The notes beneath the pieces are model-generated. The model searched no databases, was not told the origin of the DNA, and saw nothing but the letters and a program-made list of their open reading frames with translations. A program made the translations under genes and the position numbers. Source: Fen-1273 sp963837815 (GTDB lineage: Bacteria > Bacteroidota > Ignavibacteria > UBA10030 > UBA6906). Taken from it: a stretch of 64,000 nt of DNA. Location: contig CAWIOS010000013.1 of assembly GCA_963837815.1 (NCBI GenBank), forward strand, positions 992,001 to 1,056,000, given 5' to 3'. Shown here piece by piece: positions 16,845-24,538 of this stretch. Every line of letters starts with the position of its first letter. Positions within the stretch are counted from its first letter, which is position 1.

Positions 16845-16875
16845 AAAAAATATTAAAATCCGGCCAAAATGTCAA
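16845..16875 (-). promoter_or_regulatory. -33/-7 promoter for the hydrolase gene
   Basis: Minus strand: TTG (16875-16873), 20 bases, TATTTTTT (16852-16845), then G. The start is predicted near 16840, leaving only a few bases of leader before ATG 16835. Confidence 0.65.
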
Positions 16876-16893
16876 CAAAGAGGAAAATTGGCC

Positions 16894-16924
16894 TTGCAGG
16901 AAACGCTCCTTTTTGTTATCTTTA
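16894..16924 (+). promoter_or_regulatory. -33/-7 promoter for prs
   Basis: TTG 16894-16896, 20 bases, TATCTTTA 16917-16924. It is divergent from the hydrolase promoter, with the two -33 elements 18 bases apart. The leader to ATG 16950 would be about 20 bases and lacks a clear Shine-Dalgarno sequence. Confidence 0.7.
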
Positions 16925-16949
16925 CGGGCTTCGATTTCAATCGGATTGT

Positions 16950-17888
16950 ATGGGCATCCTGAAGGTTTTTTCCGGCCGGTCGAACCGTCCCCTGGCACTG
17001 AAGATTGCACGCGATCTCGGCACCGAGCTGGGCCAGTGCGAGATCAAGACGTTCAGCGACGGCGAGATCTGGGTCAAGTTCACGGAGAACATCCGCGGTT
17101 CCGACGTCTACATTGTCCAGTCGACGAACCCGCCCGCGGAAAACCTCCTTGAACTCCTGATCATGATTGACGCCGCACGGAGGGCATCCGCGCGGAAGGT
17201 GAACGCCGTCATCCCGTATTTCGGCTACGCGAGGCAGGACCGGAAGGACCAGCCCCGCGTTTCGATTACGGCGAAGCTCGTCGCCAATCTCATCACGCAG
17301 GCCGGTGCGGACAGGGTCATCACGATGGACCTTCACGCGCCCCAGATACAGGGGTTCTTCGACATCCCCGTCGACCACCTCTATTCCTCCGCCATCCTTG
17401 TAAAGCATTTCAAGAAGATGCGGCTGGGGAACCTGGCCGTTGCGTCGCCTGACGTGGGGGGGATCAAGATGGCCCGGGCGTACGCGAAGCGGCTTGAAGC
17501 GGACCTCATCGTCATTGACAAGCGGCGTCCCCGGCAGAACGAGGCCGAGGTCATGAACATCATCGGCGAGGCGCGGGGGAAGAACATACTCATCGTGGAT
17601 GACCTCGTGGACACCGCGGGGACGCTCTGCAACGCCGTGAAGGCGCTGAAAAGCGCGGGGGCGAAAGAGGTGTACGCTGCGTGCACGCACCCGGTTCTTT
17701 CCGGGAGCGCCGTGGAGCGGATCAACGCCTCGTCGCTCACGCAGATCGTCGTGACGGATTCGCTCCCGCTCCCCACCGGGTCGACAAAGATCGCGGGGGA
17801 ATCAGTGGCCCGGATATTCGCGGAAGCGATAAAGCGTACGTTCAAGTTCAAGTCGATAAGCTCTCTCTTTGACGTCGACAAGGGTTAA
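16950..17888 (+). CDS. prs: Ribose-phosphate pyrophosphokinase
   Basis: Makes PRPP from ribose-5-phosphate and ATP. The 312-residue protein has the ATP/Mg site FSDGEIWVKFTENIRGSDVYIVQS, PYFGYARQDRKDQPR, MDLHAPQIQGFFDIPVDHL, the flexible-loop RRPRQNE, and the PRPP-binding motif ILIVDDLVDTAGTL. The start at ATG 16950 (MGILKVFSGRSN) fits the family N-terminus; a longer frame reaching 16869 would run through the promoter. It leads a long operon with ribosomal-protein genes. Confidence 0.97.
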   Translation: MGILKVFSGRSNRPLALKIARDLGTELGQCEIKTFSDGEIWVKFTENIRGSDVYIVQSTNPPAENLLELLIMIDAARRASARKVNAVIPYFGYARQDRKDQPRVSITAKLVANLITQAGADRVITMDLHAPQIQGFFDIPVDHLYSSAILVKHFKKMRLGNLAVASPDVGGIKMARAYAKRLEADLIVIDKRRPRQNEAEVMNIIGEARGKNILIVDDLVDTAGTLCNAVKALKSAGAKEVYAACTHPVLSGSAVERINASSLTQIVVTDSLPLPTGSTKIAGESVARIFAEAIKRTFKFKSISSLFDVDKG

Positions 17889-17919
17889 TTGCCAGGAGCA
17901 CTTTCAGGAAAGGTAGACA

Positions 17920-18681
17920 ATGTCTGAATTCGTGTTGGAAGCCGAGATCCGCGAGCTGACCGGAAAACGCGCCAAGCTCACCAGGCTGGCCGGGATGGTG
18001 CCCGGCGTGTTCTACGCGCGGGAGGAAAAGAGCCTGAATATCCAGGTCCCGAAGCCGGTCCTCGACCCGCTCGTGTTCACCTCCGAGATGCACGTTATCG
18101 ACCTCCGGTTGAAGGACGGAAGCTCCCGCAAGTGCATACTGCGCGACGTGCAGTTCGACCCGGTCACCGACCGGCCGGTGCACTTCGATCTCCAGGGGCT
18201 GAAGGAGAACGAGAAGGTGACGATCGAAGTCCCTGTCGTTCTCACCGGCGGCATACCGCAGGGGGTGAAGGACGGAGGGATGATCCAGCACATACTCCAC
18301 CGCGTGAAGATCGCCTGCCTCCCGAAGGACATTCCGGAGAAGATCGAAATCAACATCTCGGACCTGGGGATCAATCACTCGATCCACGTCCGCGATCTGA
18401 ACATTCCGCATGTGACGCTTCTCGAGAACGCCGACAGCGCCGTCGTCGGCTGCATGCCGCCGACGGTCGCCAAGGAGGCCGAAGTCGCCCCCGTGGCGGA
18501 AGAGGCGATCAAGGAGCCCGAAGTCGTCGGCAAGGGGAAGAAACCCGAGGAGGGTGAGGCGGCCGAAGGAGCGAAGGGGGAGGCGAAGGGCGCAGGCAAG
18601 GATGCAAAGCCGGCGGCCAAGGACGCCAAGCCCGCAGCCAAGGATGCGAAACCGGCACCCAAAGAGGAGAAGAAGAAGTAA
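17920..18681 (+). CDS. rplY: 50S ribosomal protein bL25/general stress protein Ctc
   Basis: A 253-residue bL25 of the long, two-domain Ctc/TL5 type. The N-terminal 5S-rRNA-binding domain spans about residues 1-95 (EIRELTGKRAKLTRLAGMVPGVFY, RDVQFDPVTDRPVHFDL). The C-terminal beta domain runs to about 185 (VPVVLTGGIPQGVKDGGMIQHILHRVKIACLP, HVRDLNIP). The final 55 residues are a low-complexity Lys/Ala/Pro tail with KDAKPAA repeated three times. It is followed 17 bases later by pth, the usual neighbour of rplY. Confidence 0.95.
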   Translation: MSEFVLEAEIRELTGKRAKLTRLAGMVPGVFYAREEKSLNIQVPKPVLDPLVFTSEMHVIDLRLKDGSSRKCILRDVQFDPVTDRPVHFDLQGLKENEKVTIEVPVVLTGGIPQGVKDGGMIQHILHRVKIACLPKDIPEKIEINISDLGINHSIHVRDLNIPHVTLLENADSAVVGCMPPTVAKEAEVAPVAEEAIKEPEVVGKGKKPEEGEAAEGAKGEAKGAGKDAKPAAKDAKPAAKDAKPAPKEEKKK

Positions 18682-18698
18682 ACAAGGGGTCCCCCGCC

Positions 18699-19286
18699 GT
18701 GGACGTTCCTCCGGAGTCCATCGTGATCGTCGGGCTGGGGAACCCCGGCCCTGAATACGAAGCAACGAGGCATAACCTGGGGTTCATGGTCGCCGACGAG
18801 GTCTCGTCGCTTCTCGGGGTCCGCTCCCGGTCGCGCTCCGCAGCGTTCGAAGTCGCCAGCGCCGGCCAACAGGGACGGGCGATACACATCGTGAAGCCTC
18901 TCCTCTACATGAATCTGAGCGGGACCGCGGTCCGCGAAGCCCTGGCGATGACGGGAACCGCCACGGAGAGGACGCTTATCATTCTTGACGACTTCCAGAT
19001 TCCTTTCGGGACGCTCCGGCTCAGGCCGGCCGGGAGCGACGGCGGGCACAGGGGGCTGGGATCGGTCATCGCGTCGCTCGGGACGGAGGAGATCCCCCGG
19101 CTCCGCTGCGGCATCGGAGGGGAAACCCTCCCGCCCCCGCCAATGCGCCGCGATTTCGTTCTCGGGAGATTCACGGCGGAGGAATCGGCGGCGGCACGGG
19201 AGATGATTATGCGGGCCGCCCGGGCGGCCAGAGCATTTGCAATATCAGGAATCCATCGCGCCATGACAGCATACAACACACCGTAA
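18699..19286 (+). CDS. pth: Peptidyl-tRNA hydrolase
   Basis: Releases peptides from prematurely dropped peptidyl-tRNA. The 195-residue protein starts at GTG and has GLGNPGPEYEATRHNLGFMVADE, containing the conserved Asn and the catalytic His (about residue 26). KPLLYMNLSG, ILDDFQIPFGTLRLRPAGSDGGHRGLGSVI and the C-terminal FVLGRF complete the family pattern. Its length is normal. It sits in the prs-rplY-pth-rpsF chain. Confidence 0.96.
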   Translation: MDVPPESIVIVGLGNPGPEYEATRHNLGFMVADEVSSLLGVRSRSRSAAFEVASAGQQGRAIHIVKPLLYMNLSGTAVREALAMTGTATERTLIILDDFQIPFGTLRLRPAGSDGGHRGLGSVIASLGTEEIPRLRCGIGGETLPPPPMRRDFVLGRFTAEESAAAREMIMRAARAARAFAISGIHRAMTAYNTP

Positions 19287-19378
19287 ACCACAAGAGGAAC
19301 TCCTCTGCCCTTCAGTTCACCGCCAGGTGAGTACTGGGGGGTCACGCATCACGCACCGTCCACAGGGAGATCGTCACA

Positions 19379-19795
19379 ATGGAAAAACCAAGGCTGTACG
19401 AAACGACATTCATCGTCAACGCGTCGCTCGACGACACGCAGGTGGATGCCGTGATCGGCCGCGTTCAGGACGTCATCGTCAAGAACGGCGGGAGCGCGAG
19501 CGCGCTCAACAAGTGGGGGCGCAAGCGTCTCGCGTACTCCATCAACAAAAAAACGAACGGGTTCTACGTCAACCTCGAGTTCACCGGTCCGCCGCCGCTC
19601 CTTGCCGCCCTCGAGCGCGCGTTCCAGCTCGACGAAATGATCCTGCGGTTTCTCACGATCCAGCTTGACCAGAAGGCGATCGCCGCCCGGGCCGCGGCCG
19701 CGGCAGCGGCCGCAGCTCCCCCGCCGGCGGACCCCGCACCCGTCCAGCCGCGCGAGCCGCTCTTCAAGGAGCCCGCACCCGACAGGAAATCATAA
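19379..19795 (+). CDS. rpsF: 30S ribosomal protein bS6
   Basis: A 138-residue small-subunit protein. The core (residues 1-100) shows LYETTFIVNASLDDTQVDAVI, WGRKRLAYSINKKTNGFYV and LDEMILRFLTI. The last 40 residues are an Ala/Pro-rich tail. GGGAG nine bases before the ATG is the ribosome-binding site. It partners bS18 on the ribosome, and rpsR follows. The ssb gene often found between them is absent. Confidence 0.96.
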   Translation: MEKPRLYETTFIVNASLDDTQVDAVIGRVQDVIVKNGGSASALNKWGRKRLAYSINKKTNGFYVNLEFTGPPPLLAALERAFQLDEMILRFLTIQLDQKAIAARAAAAAAAAAPPPADPAPVQPREPLFKEPAPDRKS

Positions 19796-19833
19796 CGCCT
19801 CACACACCACGATTGCCAAGGGAGACGCACACA

Positions 19834-20097
19834 GTGATTACAACACGAAAGCCACGGCGCGACAAGGAAAGCCAGATGCCCCGCAAGAAACGGACATGCC
19901 GTTTCTGCGACGCAAAAGAGGTGTACATCGATTACAAGGACGACAAGCGGCTGTCGCGCTTCGTCACCGAGCAGGGGAAAATCATTCCCAAGCGCATCAC
20001 CGGAACCTGCGCGAAACATCAGCGACAGCTCGTCAAGGCCATCAAGAGGGCGAGGCATCTTGCGATGCTGCCGTTCGTTTCCGATTCCATCCGATAG
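19834..20097 (+). CDS. rpsR: 30S ribosomal protein bS18
   Basis: An 87-residue small-subunit protein that pairs with bS6. Conserved block: RTCRFCDAKEVYIDYKDDKRLSRFVTEQGKIIPKRITGTCAKHQRQLVKAIKRARHLAMLPF. It is the cysteine-containing form (CRFC, C-A-K-H), probably zinc-binding. I chose GTG 19834 because GGGAG lies exactly nine bases upstream, the same spacing as before rpsF. ATG 19876 would give a 73-residue protein and cannot be ruled out. Confidence 0.93.
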   Translation: MITTRKPRRDKESQMPRKKRTCRFCDAKEVYIDYKDDKRLSRFVTEQGKIIPKRITGTCAKHQRQLVKAIKRARHLAMLPFVSDSIR

Positions 20098-20117
20098 GAC
20101 TCTCGAGAGGACACTCC

Positions 20118-20561
20118 ATGAAAGTGATACTTCGCAAAGAACACGACAAACTCGGGGCCGTGGGCGCGGTCGTCGACGTCAAGAACGGCTACGCGCGCAA
20201 CTTCCTCATCCCGAAGGGGATCGCCTACCCGGCGAGCAGCGGCGGCATGCGCGCGCTCGAGGAGGAGAAGAAACAGGCCACGCGGCGCCACACAAAGGAG
20301 CTCAAGGGAAGCGAGAAGCTCGCGGCCGACCTCGAGAAGCTTTCGATCACGCTCCAGATGAAGGTGGGCGAGGACGAAAAACTCTTCGGCGCGGTGACCT
20401 CGCAGATGGTCGCCGACGCGCTGAAGGAGAAGGGGTTCGAAGTGGACAAGCGGATCATCGACCTTGAAGAGCCGATCAAGGCGCTCGGCATCTACACCGT
20501 CGGCGTGAAACTCCCGCAGAACGTCGTCGGGAAGGTGAAAGTCTGGGTCGTCCGCGAGTAG
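20118..20561 (+). CDS. rplI: 50S ribosomal protein bL9
   Basis: A 147-residue large-subunit protein. The N-terminal domain MKVILRKEHDKLGAVGAVVDVKNGYARNFLIPKGIA is fully conserved. It is joined by a long charged helix to the C-terminal domain (DEKLFGAVTSQMVADALKEKGFEVDKR through VGVKLPQNVVGKVKVWVV). It is the last ribosomal gene of the rpsF-rpsR-rplI set; korA follows 63 bases later. Confidence 0.97.
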   Translation: MKVILRKEHDKLGAVGAVVDVKNGYARNFLIPKGIAYPASSGGMRALEEEKKQATRRHTKELKGSEKLAADLEKLSITLQMKVGEDEKLFGAVTSQMVADALKEKGFEVDKRIIDLEEPIKALGIYTVGVKLPQNVVGKVKVWVVRE

Positions 20562-20624
20562 CCGCCACCCGCGGAACCCTGGACGCGACGCCGCGTGTTC
20601 ATACAGCATAGACGGGGTACAGTC

Positions 20625-22469
20625 ATGGCAAAGAAAGTCCAGACTCTTGATGAAGTGACGATCCGGTTCGCCGGCGATTCCGGCGACGGGATGCAGCTCA
20701 CCGGAACGCAGTTCACGAACACGGTCGCGGCGCTGGGGAACGATCTGAGCACCCTTCCCGATTACCCGGCCGAGATACGGGCTCCCGCGGGGACCACCTA
20801 CGGCGTCAGCGGGTTCCAGATCAAGTTCGGCAGCGTGGACATCCTCACGCCCGGGGACACCTGCGACGTGCTTGTGGCGATGAATCCGGCGGCGCTCGTC
20901 ACGAACCTGAAACTCCTCCGGACCGGCGGGACGATCATCGTGAACGAGGACGCGTTCACGGAAAAGAACCTGCGCATGGCGGGGCTGACGACGAACCCGC
21001 TCGATGACCACTCGCTCGAGCGCTTCCAGGTCAACGCGATCGGCATCACGCGGCTGACGACGAACGCACTGGCGGACATGAATCTCTCCACCCGGTTCGT
21101 CGACAAGACCAAGAATTTCTTCGCGCTCGGACTGATGTACTGGATGTACAACCGGCCGCTGGACCAGTCGGTCCGCTTCATCGAGGAAAAGTTCGGCGTG
21201 AAGGACAAACAGGTCGCCGAGGCGAACCTGCGCGTTCTCCGCGCGGGGTACAATTTCGGCGACACGACGGAGGTTTTCACGACGCGGTTCGACGTGCGGC
21301 CCGCGAAGCTCCCGCCGGGACGGTACCGGAACGTGATGGGGAACGTCGCGACCGCCCTCGGCCTCGTGGCGGCGGCGCGGAAATCGGGGCTCCAGCTCTT
21401 CCTGGGGACCTACCCGATCACCCCGGCGAGCGACATCCTCCACGAGCTTTCGAAGCTCAAGGAATTCGGGGTGAAGACATTCCAGGCGGAGGACGAGATC
21501 GCCGCGATCTGCGCCTCGATCGGCGCCTCCTACGCCGGTGCGCTCGCGGCGACGACGACGAGCGGCCCGGGACTCGCGCTGAAGACCGAGGCACTCGGGC
21601 TTGCGATCATGCTCGAACTTCCCCTTGTCGTCATCGACGTCCAGCGGGGCGGACCGAGCACGGGGCTGCCGACAAAAACCGAACAGGCGGATCTGCTTCA
21701 GGCCGTTCAGGGGAGAAACGGCGAGGCGCCCCTGTGCGTGCTCGCGGCATCCTCCCCCGCCGACTGCTTCCTGACGGTGTACGAGGCGGCCCGCCTCGCG
21801 ATCAAGTTCATGACCCCGGTCATCTGCCTGACGGACGGCTACCTTGCAAACGGCGCCGAACCGTGGCTGATACCGGACGCGGATGCCCTTCCCCCCATTC
21901 CGGTCTCGTTCGCGAAGGACCCCGCCGCCTTCCAGCCCTATGCGCGCGACCCGGTTACGCTGGCGCGCCCCTGGGCGATCCCCGGAACTCCCGGGCTGGA
22001 ACACAGGATCGGCGGGCTCGAAAAGCAGGACATCACGGGGAACATCAACTACGAGCCGGACAATCACGACAGGATGATCCGCCTGCGCGCCGAGAAGATC
22101 GAGCGGATCGCCGCGGACATCCCCGAACAGACCGTGGACGGCCCGGCATCCGGCGGCGTCGCGCTCGTGGGGTGGGGAAGCACGTTCGGTTCGATACGAA
22201 GCGCCGTGACGGGACTGAGGGAGTCGGGACACAAGGTGACGCACATCCACATCCGCCACATCAACCCGTTCCCGCGCAACCTTGGCGACCTCCTCTCGGG
22301 ATTCAGGACTGTCATCGTCCCCGAGATCAACAGCGGACAGCTCATCAAGCTCCTCCGGGCGAAATACCTCGTAAACGCCGTCGGGTTCAATGTCGTCAGG
22401 GGACTGCCGCTCCGTTCGGAGGAGATCGAGGAATTTGTGGAGAAACAGATCGGAGGGAATCATGGCTGA
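20625..22469 (+). CDS. korA: 2-oxoacid:ferredoxin oxidoreductase subunit alpha (KorA, gamma-alpha fusion)
   Basis: With KorB, interconverts 2-oxoglutarate and succinyl-CoA using ferredoxin. The 614-residue protein fuses an N-terminal gamma-type domain (RFAGDSGDGMQLTGTQF, PAEIRAPAGTTYGVSGFQIKFG) to the pyrimidine-binding alpha domain (LGTYPITPASDILHELSKL, QAEDEIAAICASIGASYAGALAATTTSGPGLALKTEALGLA). The C-terminal third carries VGWGSTFGSIR and HIRHINPFP. This two-subunit layout is common in Bacteroidota and Chlorobi. The enzyme can run oxidatively or in the reductive TCA cycle; the direction cannot be read from sequence. Confidence 0.93.
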   Translation: MAKKVQTLDEVTIRFAGDSGDGMQLTGTQFTNTVAALGNDLSTLPDYPAEIRAPAGTTYGVSGFQIKFGSVDILTPGDTCDVLVAMNPAALVTNLKLLRTGGTIIVNEDAFTEKNLRMAGLTTNPLDDHSLERFQVNAIGITRLTTNALADMNLSTRFVDKTKNFFALGLMYWMYNRPLDQSVRFIEEKFGVKDKQVAEANLRVLRAGYNFGDTTEVFTTRFDVRPAKLPPGRYRNVMGNVATALGLVAAARKSGLQLFLGTYPITPASDILHELSKLKEFGVKTFQAEDEIAAICASIGASYAGALAATTTSGPGLALKTEALGLAIMLELPLVVIDVQRGGPSTGLPTKTEQADLLQAVQGRNGEAPLCVLAASSPADCFLTVYEAARLAIKFMTPVICLTDGYLANGAEPWLIPDADALPPIPVSFAKDPAAFQPYARDPVTLARPWAIPGTPGLEHRIGGLEKQDITGNINYEPDNHDRMIRLRAEKIERIAADIPEQTVDGPASGGVALVGWGSTFGSIRSAVTGLRESGHKVTHIHIRHINPFPRNLGDLLSGFRTVIVPEINSGQLIKLLRAKYLVNAVGFNVVRGLPLRSEEIEEFVEKQIGGNHG

Positions 22470-23490
22470 CACCGCACAGGTGACGCCTGCAAAGCTGACG
22501 ATAAAGGATTTCCAGTCGGACCAGGACGTCCGGTGGTGCCCGGGATGCGGCGACTACTCCATCCTGGCGCAGGTCCAGAGGGTGTTCCCCGAATTCGCCC
22601 ACAAGAAGGAACAATACGTCGCGGTCTCGGGGATCGGCTGCTCCAGCAGGTTCCCCTACTACCTGAATCTCTACGGGATACACGGCATACACGGCAGGGC
22701 CCCGGCGATCGCCTCCGGAGTGAAGATGGTCAATCCCTCGCTCGACGTCTGGGTTGCGACCGGCGACGGCGACGGCCTTTCGATCGGCGGCAACCACATG
22801 ATCCACATGCTCCGCCGGAACCTGAACATCAAGGTTCTTCTTTTCAACAACCAGATCTACGGTCTGACAAAGGGGCAGTACTCGCCAACATCGATACTCG
22901 GGCAGATCACCAAGTCCACGCCGGCGGGCGTGATCGATTTCCCGTTCATCCCCGTGTCGCTGGCGCTCGGCGCGCAGGCCACGTTCGTCGCACGCGCGAT
23001 GGACAGGGACCCGAAGCAGCTGCAGGAGGTCGTTCGCCGCGCGGAAGCGCATCACGGCGCGGCGTTCGTCGAGATCTACCAGAACTGCAACGTGTTCAAC
23101 GACGGCGCGTTCTTCCAGTTCACCGAGAAAGAGACGAAGGACGATCACATCGTGTATCTCGAGCACGGCAAGCCCCTCGTGTTCGGGAAGGACCGGAAAA
23201 AGGGGATCCGGCTCAACGGGTTCACCCCCGAGGCGGTGCCGCTGGACGGCGGGAAATACTCGACAGGCGATCTCCTCGTCCACGACGAGAAGGACTCGAC
23301 GCTTGCGTTCATCCTTGCGAACATGATTCACAACCCTGATCTCCCCCGCCCCATGGGAGTGTTCCTTGCGCTCGATCACCCGACGTACGAGGACCAGATG
23401 TCGGACCAGATCGCACGGGCGAAAAGCAGGAAAGGGGACGGAGATCTCCAGAAGCTTCTGAACGGCGAAGAGACCTGGGTCATCAAGTAA
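22462..23490 (+). CDS. korB: 2-oxoacid:ferredoxin oxidoreductase subunit beta (KorB)
   Basis: The thiamine-diphosphate subunit, 342 residues. It has RWCPGCGDYSILAQVQ (residues about 24-39), SGIGCSSRFPYYLNLYGIHGIHGRAPAIASG, and the ThDP/Mg motif GDGDGLSIGGNHMIH followed by NLNIKVLLFNNQIYGLTKGQYSPTS. It overlaps korA by eight bases with the site GGAGG just upstream of ATG 22462. No separate ferredoxin-like delta subunit is seen here. Confidence 0.95.
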   Translation: MADTAQVTPAKLTIKDFQSDQDVRWCPGCGDYSILAQVQRVFPEFAHKKEQYVAVSGIGCSSRFPYYLNLYGIHGIHGRAPAIASGVKMVNPSLDVWVATGDGDGLSIGGNHMIHMLRRNLNIKVLLFNNQIYGLTKGQYSPTSILGQITKSTPAGVIDFPFIPVSLALGAQATFVARAMDRDPKQLQEVVRRAEAHHGAAFVEIYQNCNVFNDGAFFQFTEKETKDDHIVYLEHGKPLVFGKDRKKGIRLNGFTPEAVPLDGGKYSTGDLLVHDEKDSTLAFILANMIHNPDLPRPMGVFLALDHPTYEDQMSDQIARAKSRKGDGDLQKLLNGEETWVIK

Positions 23491-23497
23491 CGGGATC

Positions 23498-24538
23498 GTG
23501 AGTGCTCACCCGGCGGGAAAGCCAGAGGCTCCACACGAGGAAACCATAGACGCCACCGCGGCAATCCTCGATCTCTTCCGCGCGCGCGGCCGGTTTGTCC
23601 TGACGACGCACATCAATCCGGACGGCGACGGGATCGGATCGGAGATCGCCCTTGCCTCCTGGCTCCGCGCCCGGGGGAAGGATGTCCGCGTCATCAACGC
23701 CGGCGCACTTCCCGCGGTCTACCGGTTCCTCGATCCCCGCGGGATTGTCGCAACGTTCGACCCGATCCGTGACGCCGCGGCGCTCGCCGGGGCGGACGTG
23801 ATCGTCGTCCTCGACACGAACCATCCGGACCGGCTCGGTTCCATGAAAGACGCCGTCCTCGCCAGCCCCGCCGTCCGGGTCTGCATCGACCACCATCTCG
23901 ACCCCTCCCCTTTCGCGTCGCCGCTCCTCATCGACGACAACGCCACTTCCACCGGGGAGATTCTCTACCGCCTGCTCTACACCGGGGGAGAGGAACGCCC
24001 TTCCGCGGAGGCTGCCGCGGGACTCTACTGCGCGATAATGACGGACACGGGTTCGTTCCGGTACCCCCGGACCGGACCCGCAACGCACGAGATCGCCGCC
24101 CGGCTGATCGCATGCGGCGCCGACCCGGTCGGCATCTATGCGGAGGTTTTCGAGCGATGGTCTCCGGGGCGCATCCGGCTTCTCGGCGAAGTGCTCGCGG
24201 GCCTGGCCGTGGAATACGGCGGGCGGCTCGCCCACGTCACCGTCACACGGGAGATGCTCTCGCGGACCGGCACGAGCGAGGAGGACACGGAAAATTTCAC
24301 GACCTACCCGATGTCCGTCGCCGGGGTCCGCGTGGGGATCCTCTTCCTTGAAATCGACGGAGGGGTCAAGATCAGCTTCCGCTCGAAAGGGGCGATCCCC
24401 ATCAACGCACTCGCCACGAAATTCGGCGGAAACGGCCACAGGAACGCTGCGGGCGCGCGCGTGACGGGGACGGACACGGCGGAACTCCGCTCGCGCGTCC
24501 TTGCGGCCGCGGCATACTACGTCGGAGAGGACGCATGA
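23498..24538 (+). CDS. nrnA: DHH-family phosphoesterase (NrnA-like oligoribonuclease/pAp phosphatase)
   Basis: A 346-residue DHH/DHHA1 protein. The metal ligands appear in THINPDGDGIGSEIAL (residues about 35-50), VVLDTNHPDR, the namesake DHH of CIDHHLDPSP, and AIMTDTGSFRYPRT. The DHHA1 domain ends with the glycine-rich GGNGHRNAAGARV. NrnA degrades nano-RNAs and dephosphorylates pAp. It starts at GTG seven bases after korB and overlaps pepA by four bases. Confidence 0.9.
   Translation: MSAHPAGKPEAPHEETIDATAAILDLFRARGRFVLTTHINPDGDGIGSEIALASWLRARGKDVRVINAGALPAVYRFLDPRGIVATFDPIRDAAALAGADVIVVLDTNHPDRLGSMKDAVLASPAVRVCIDHHLDPSPFASPLLIDDNATSTGEILYRLLYTGGEERPSAEAAAGLYCAIMTDTGSFRYPRTGPATHEIAARLIACGADPVGIYAEVFERWSPGRIRLLGEVLAGLAVEYGGRLAHVTVTREMLSRTGTSEEDTENFTTYPMSVAGVRVGILFLEIDGGVKISFRSKGAIPINALATKFGGNGHRNAAGARVTGTDTAELRSRVLAAAAYYVGEDA

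Noticed and set aside
16869..16949. In-frame ATG at 16869 extending prs by 27 residues
   Set aside because: The extension runs through the prs -33/-7 promoter and has no similarity to the family N-terminus, which begins at MGILKVFSGRSN.
16990..17010. Sigma-54-like TGGCAC...TTGCA
   Set aside because: The spacing between the GG and GC elements is one base too long and the site lies inside the prs coding sequence.
18590..18680. Repeat in rplY as a possible tandem DNA repeat element
   Set aside because: It is a coding low-complexity tail (KDAKPAA units), in frame and part of bL25.
20019..22472. Very long antisense frame of over 800 codons opposite korA and rplI
   Set aside because: It mirrors strong GC codon bias of real genes on the plus strand and has no recognisable domain.
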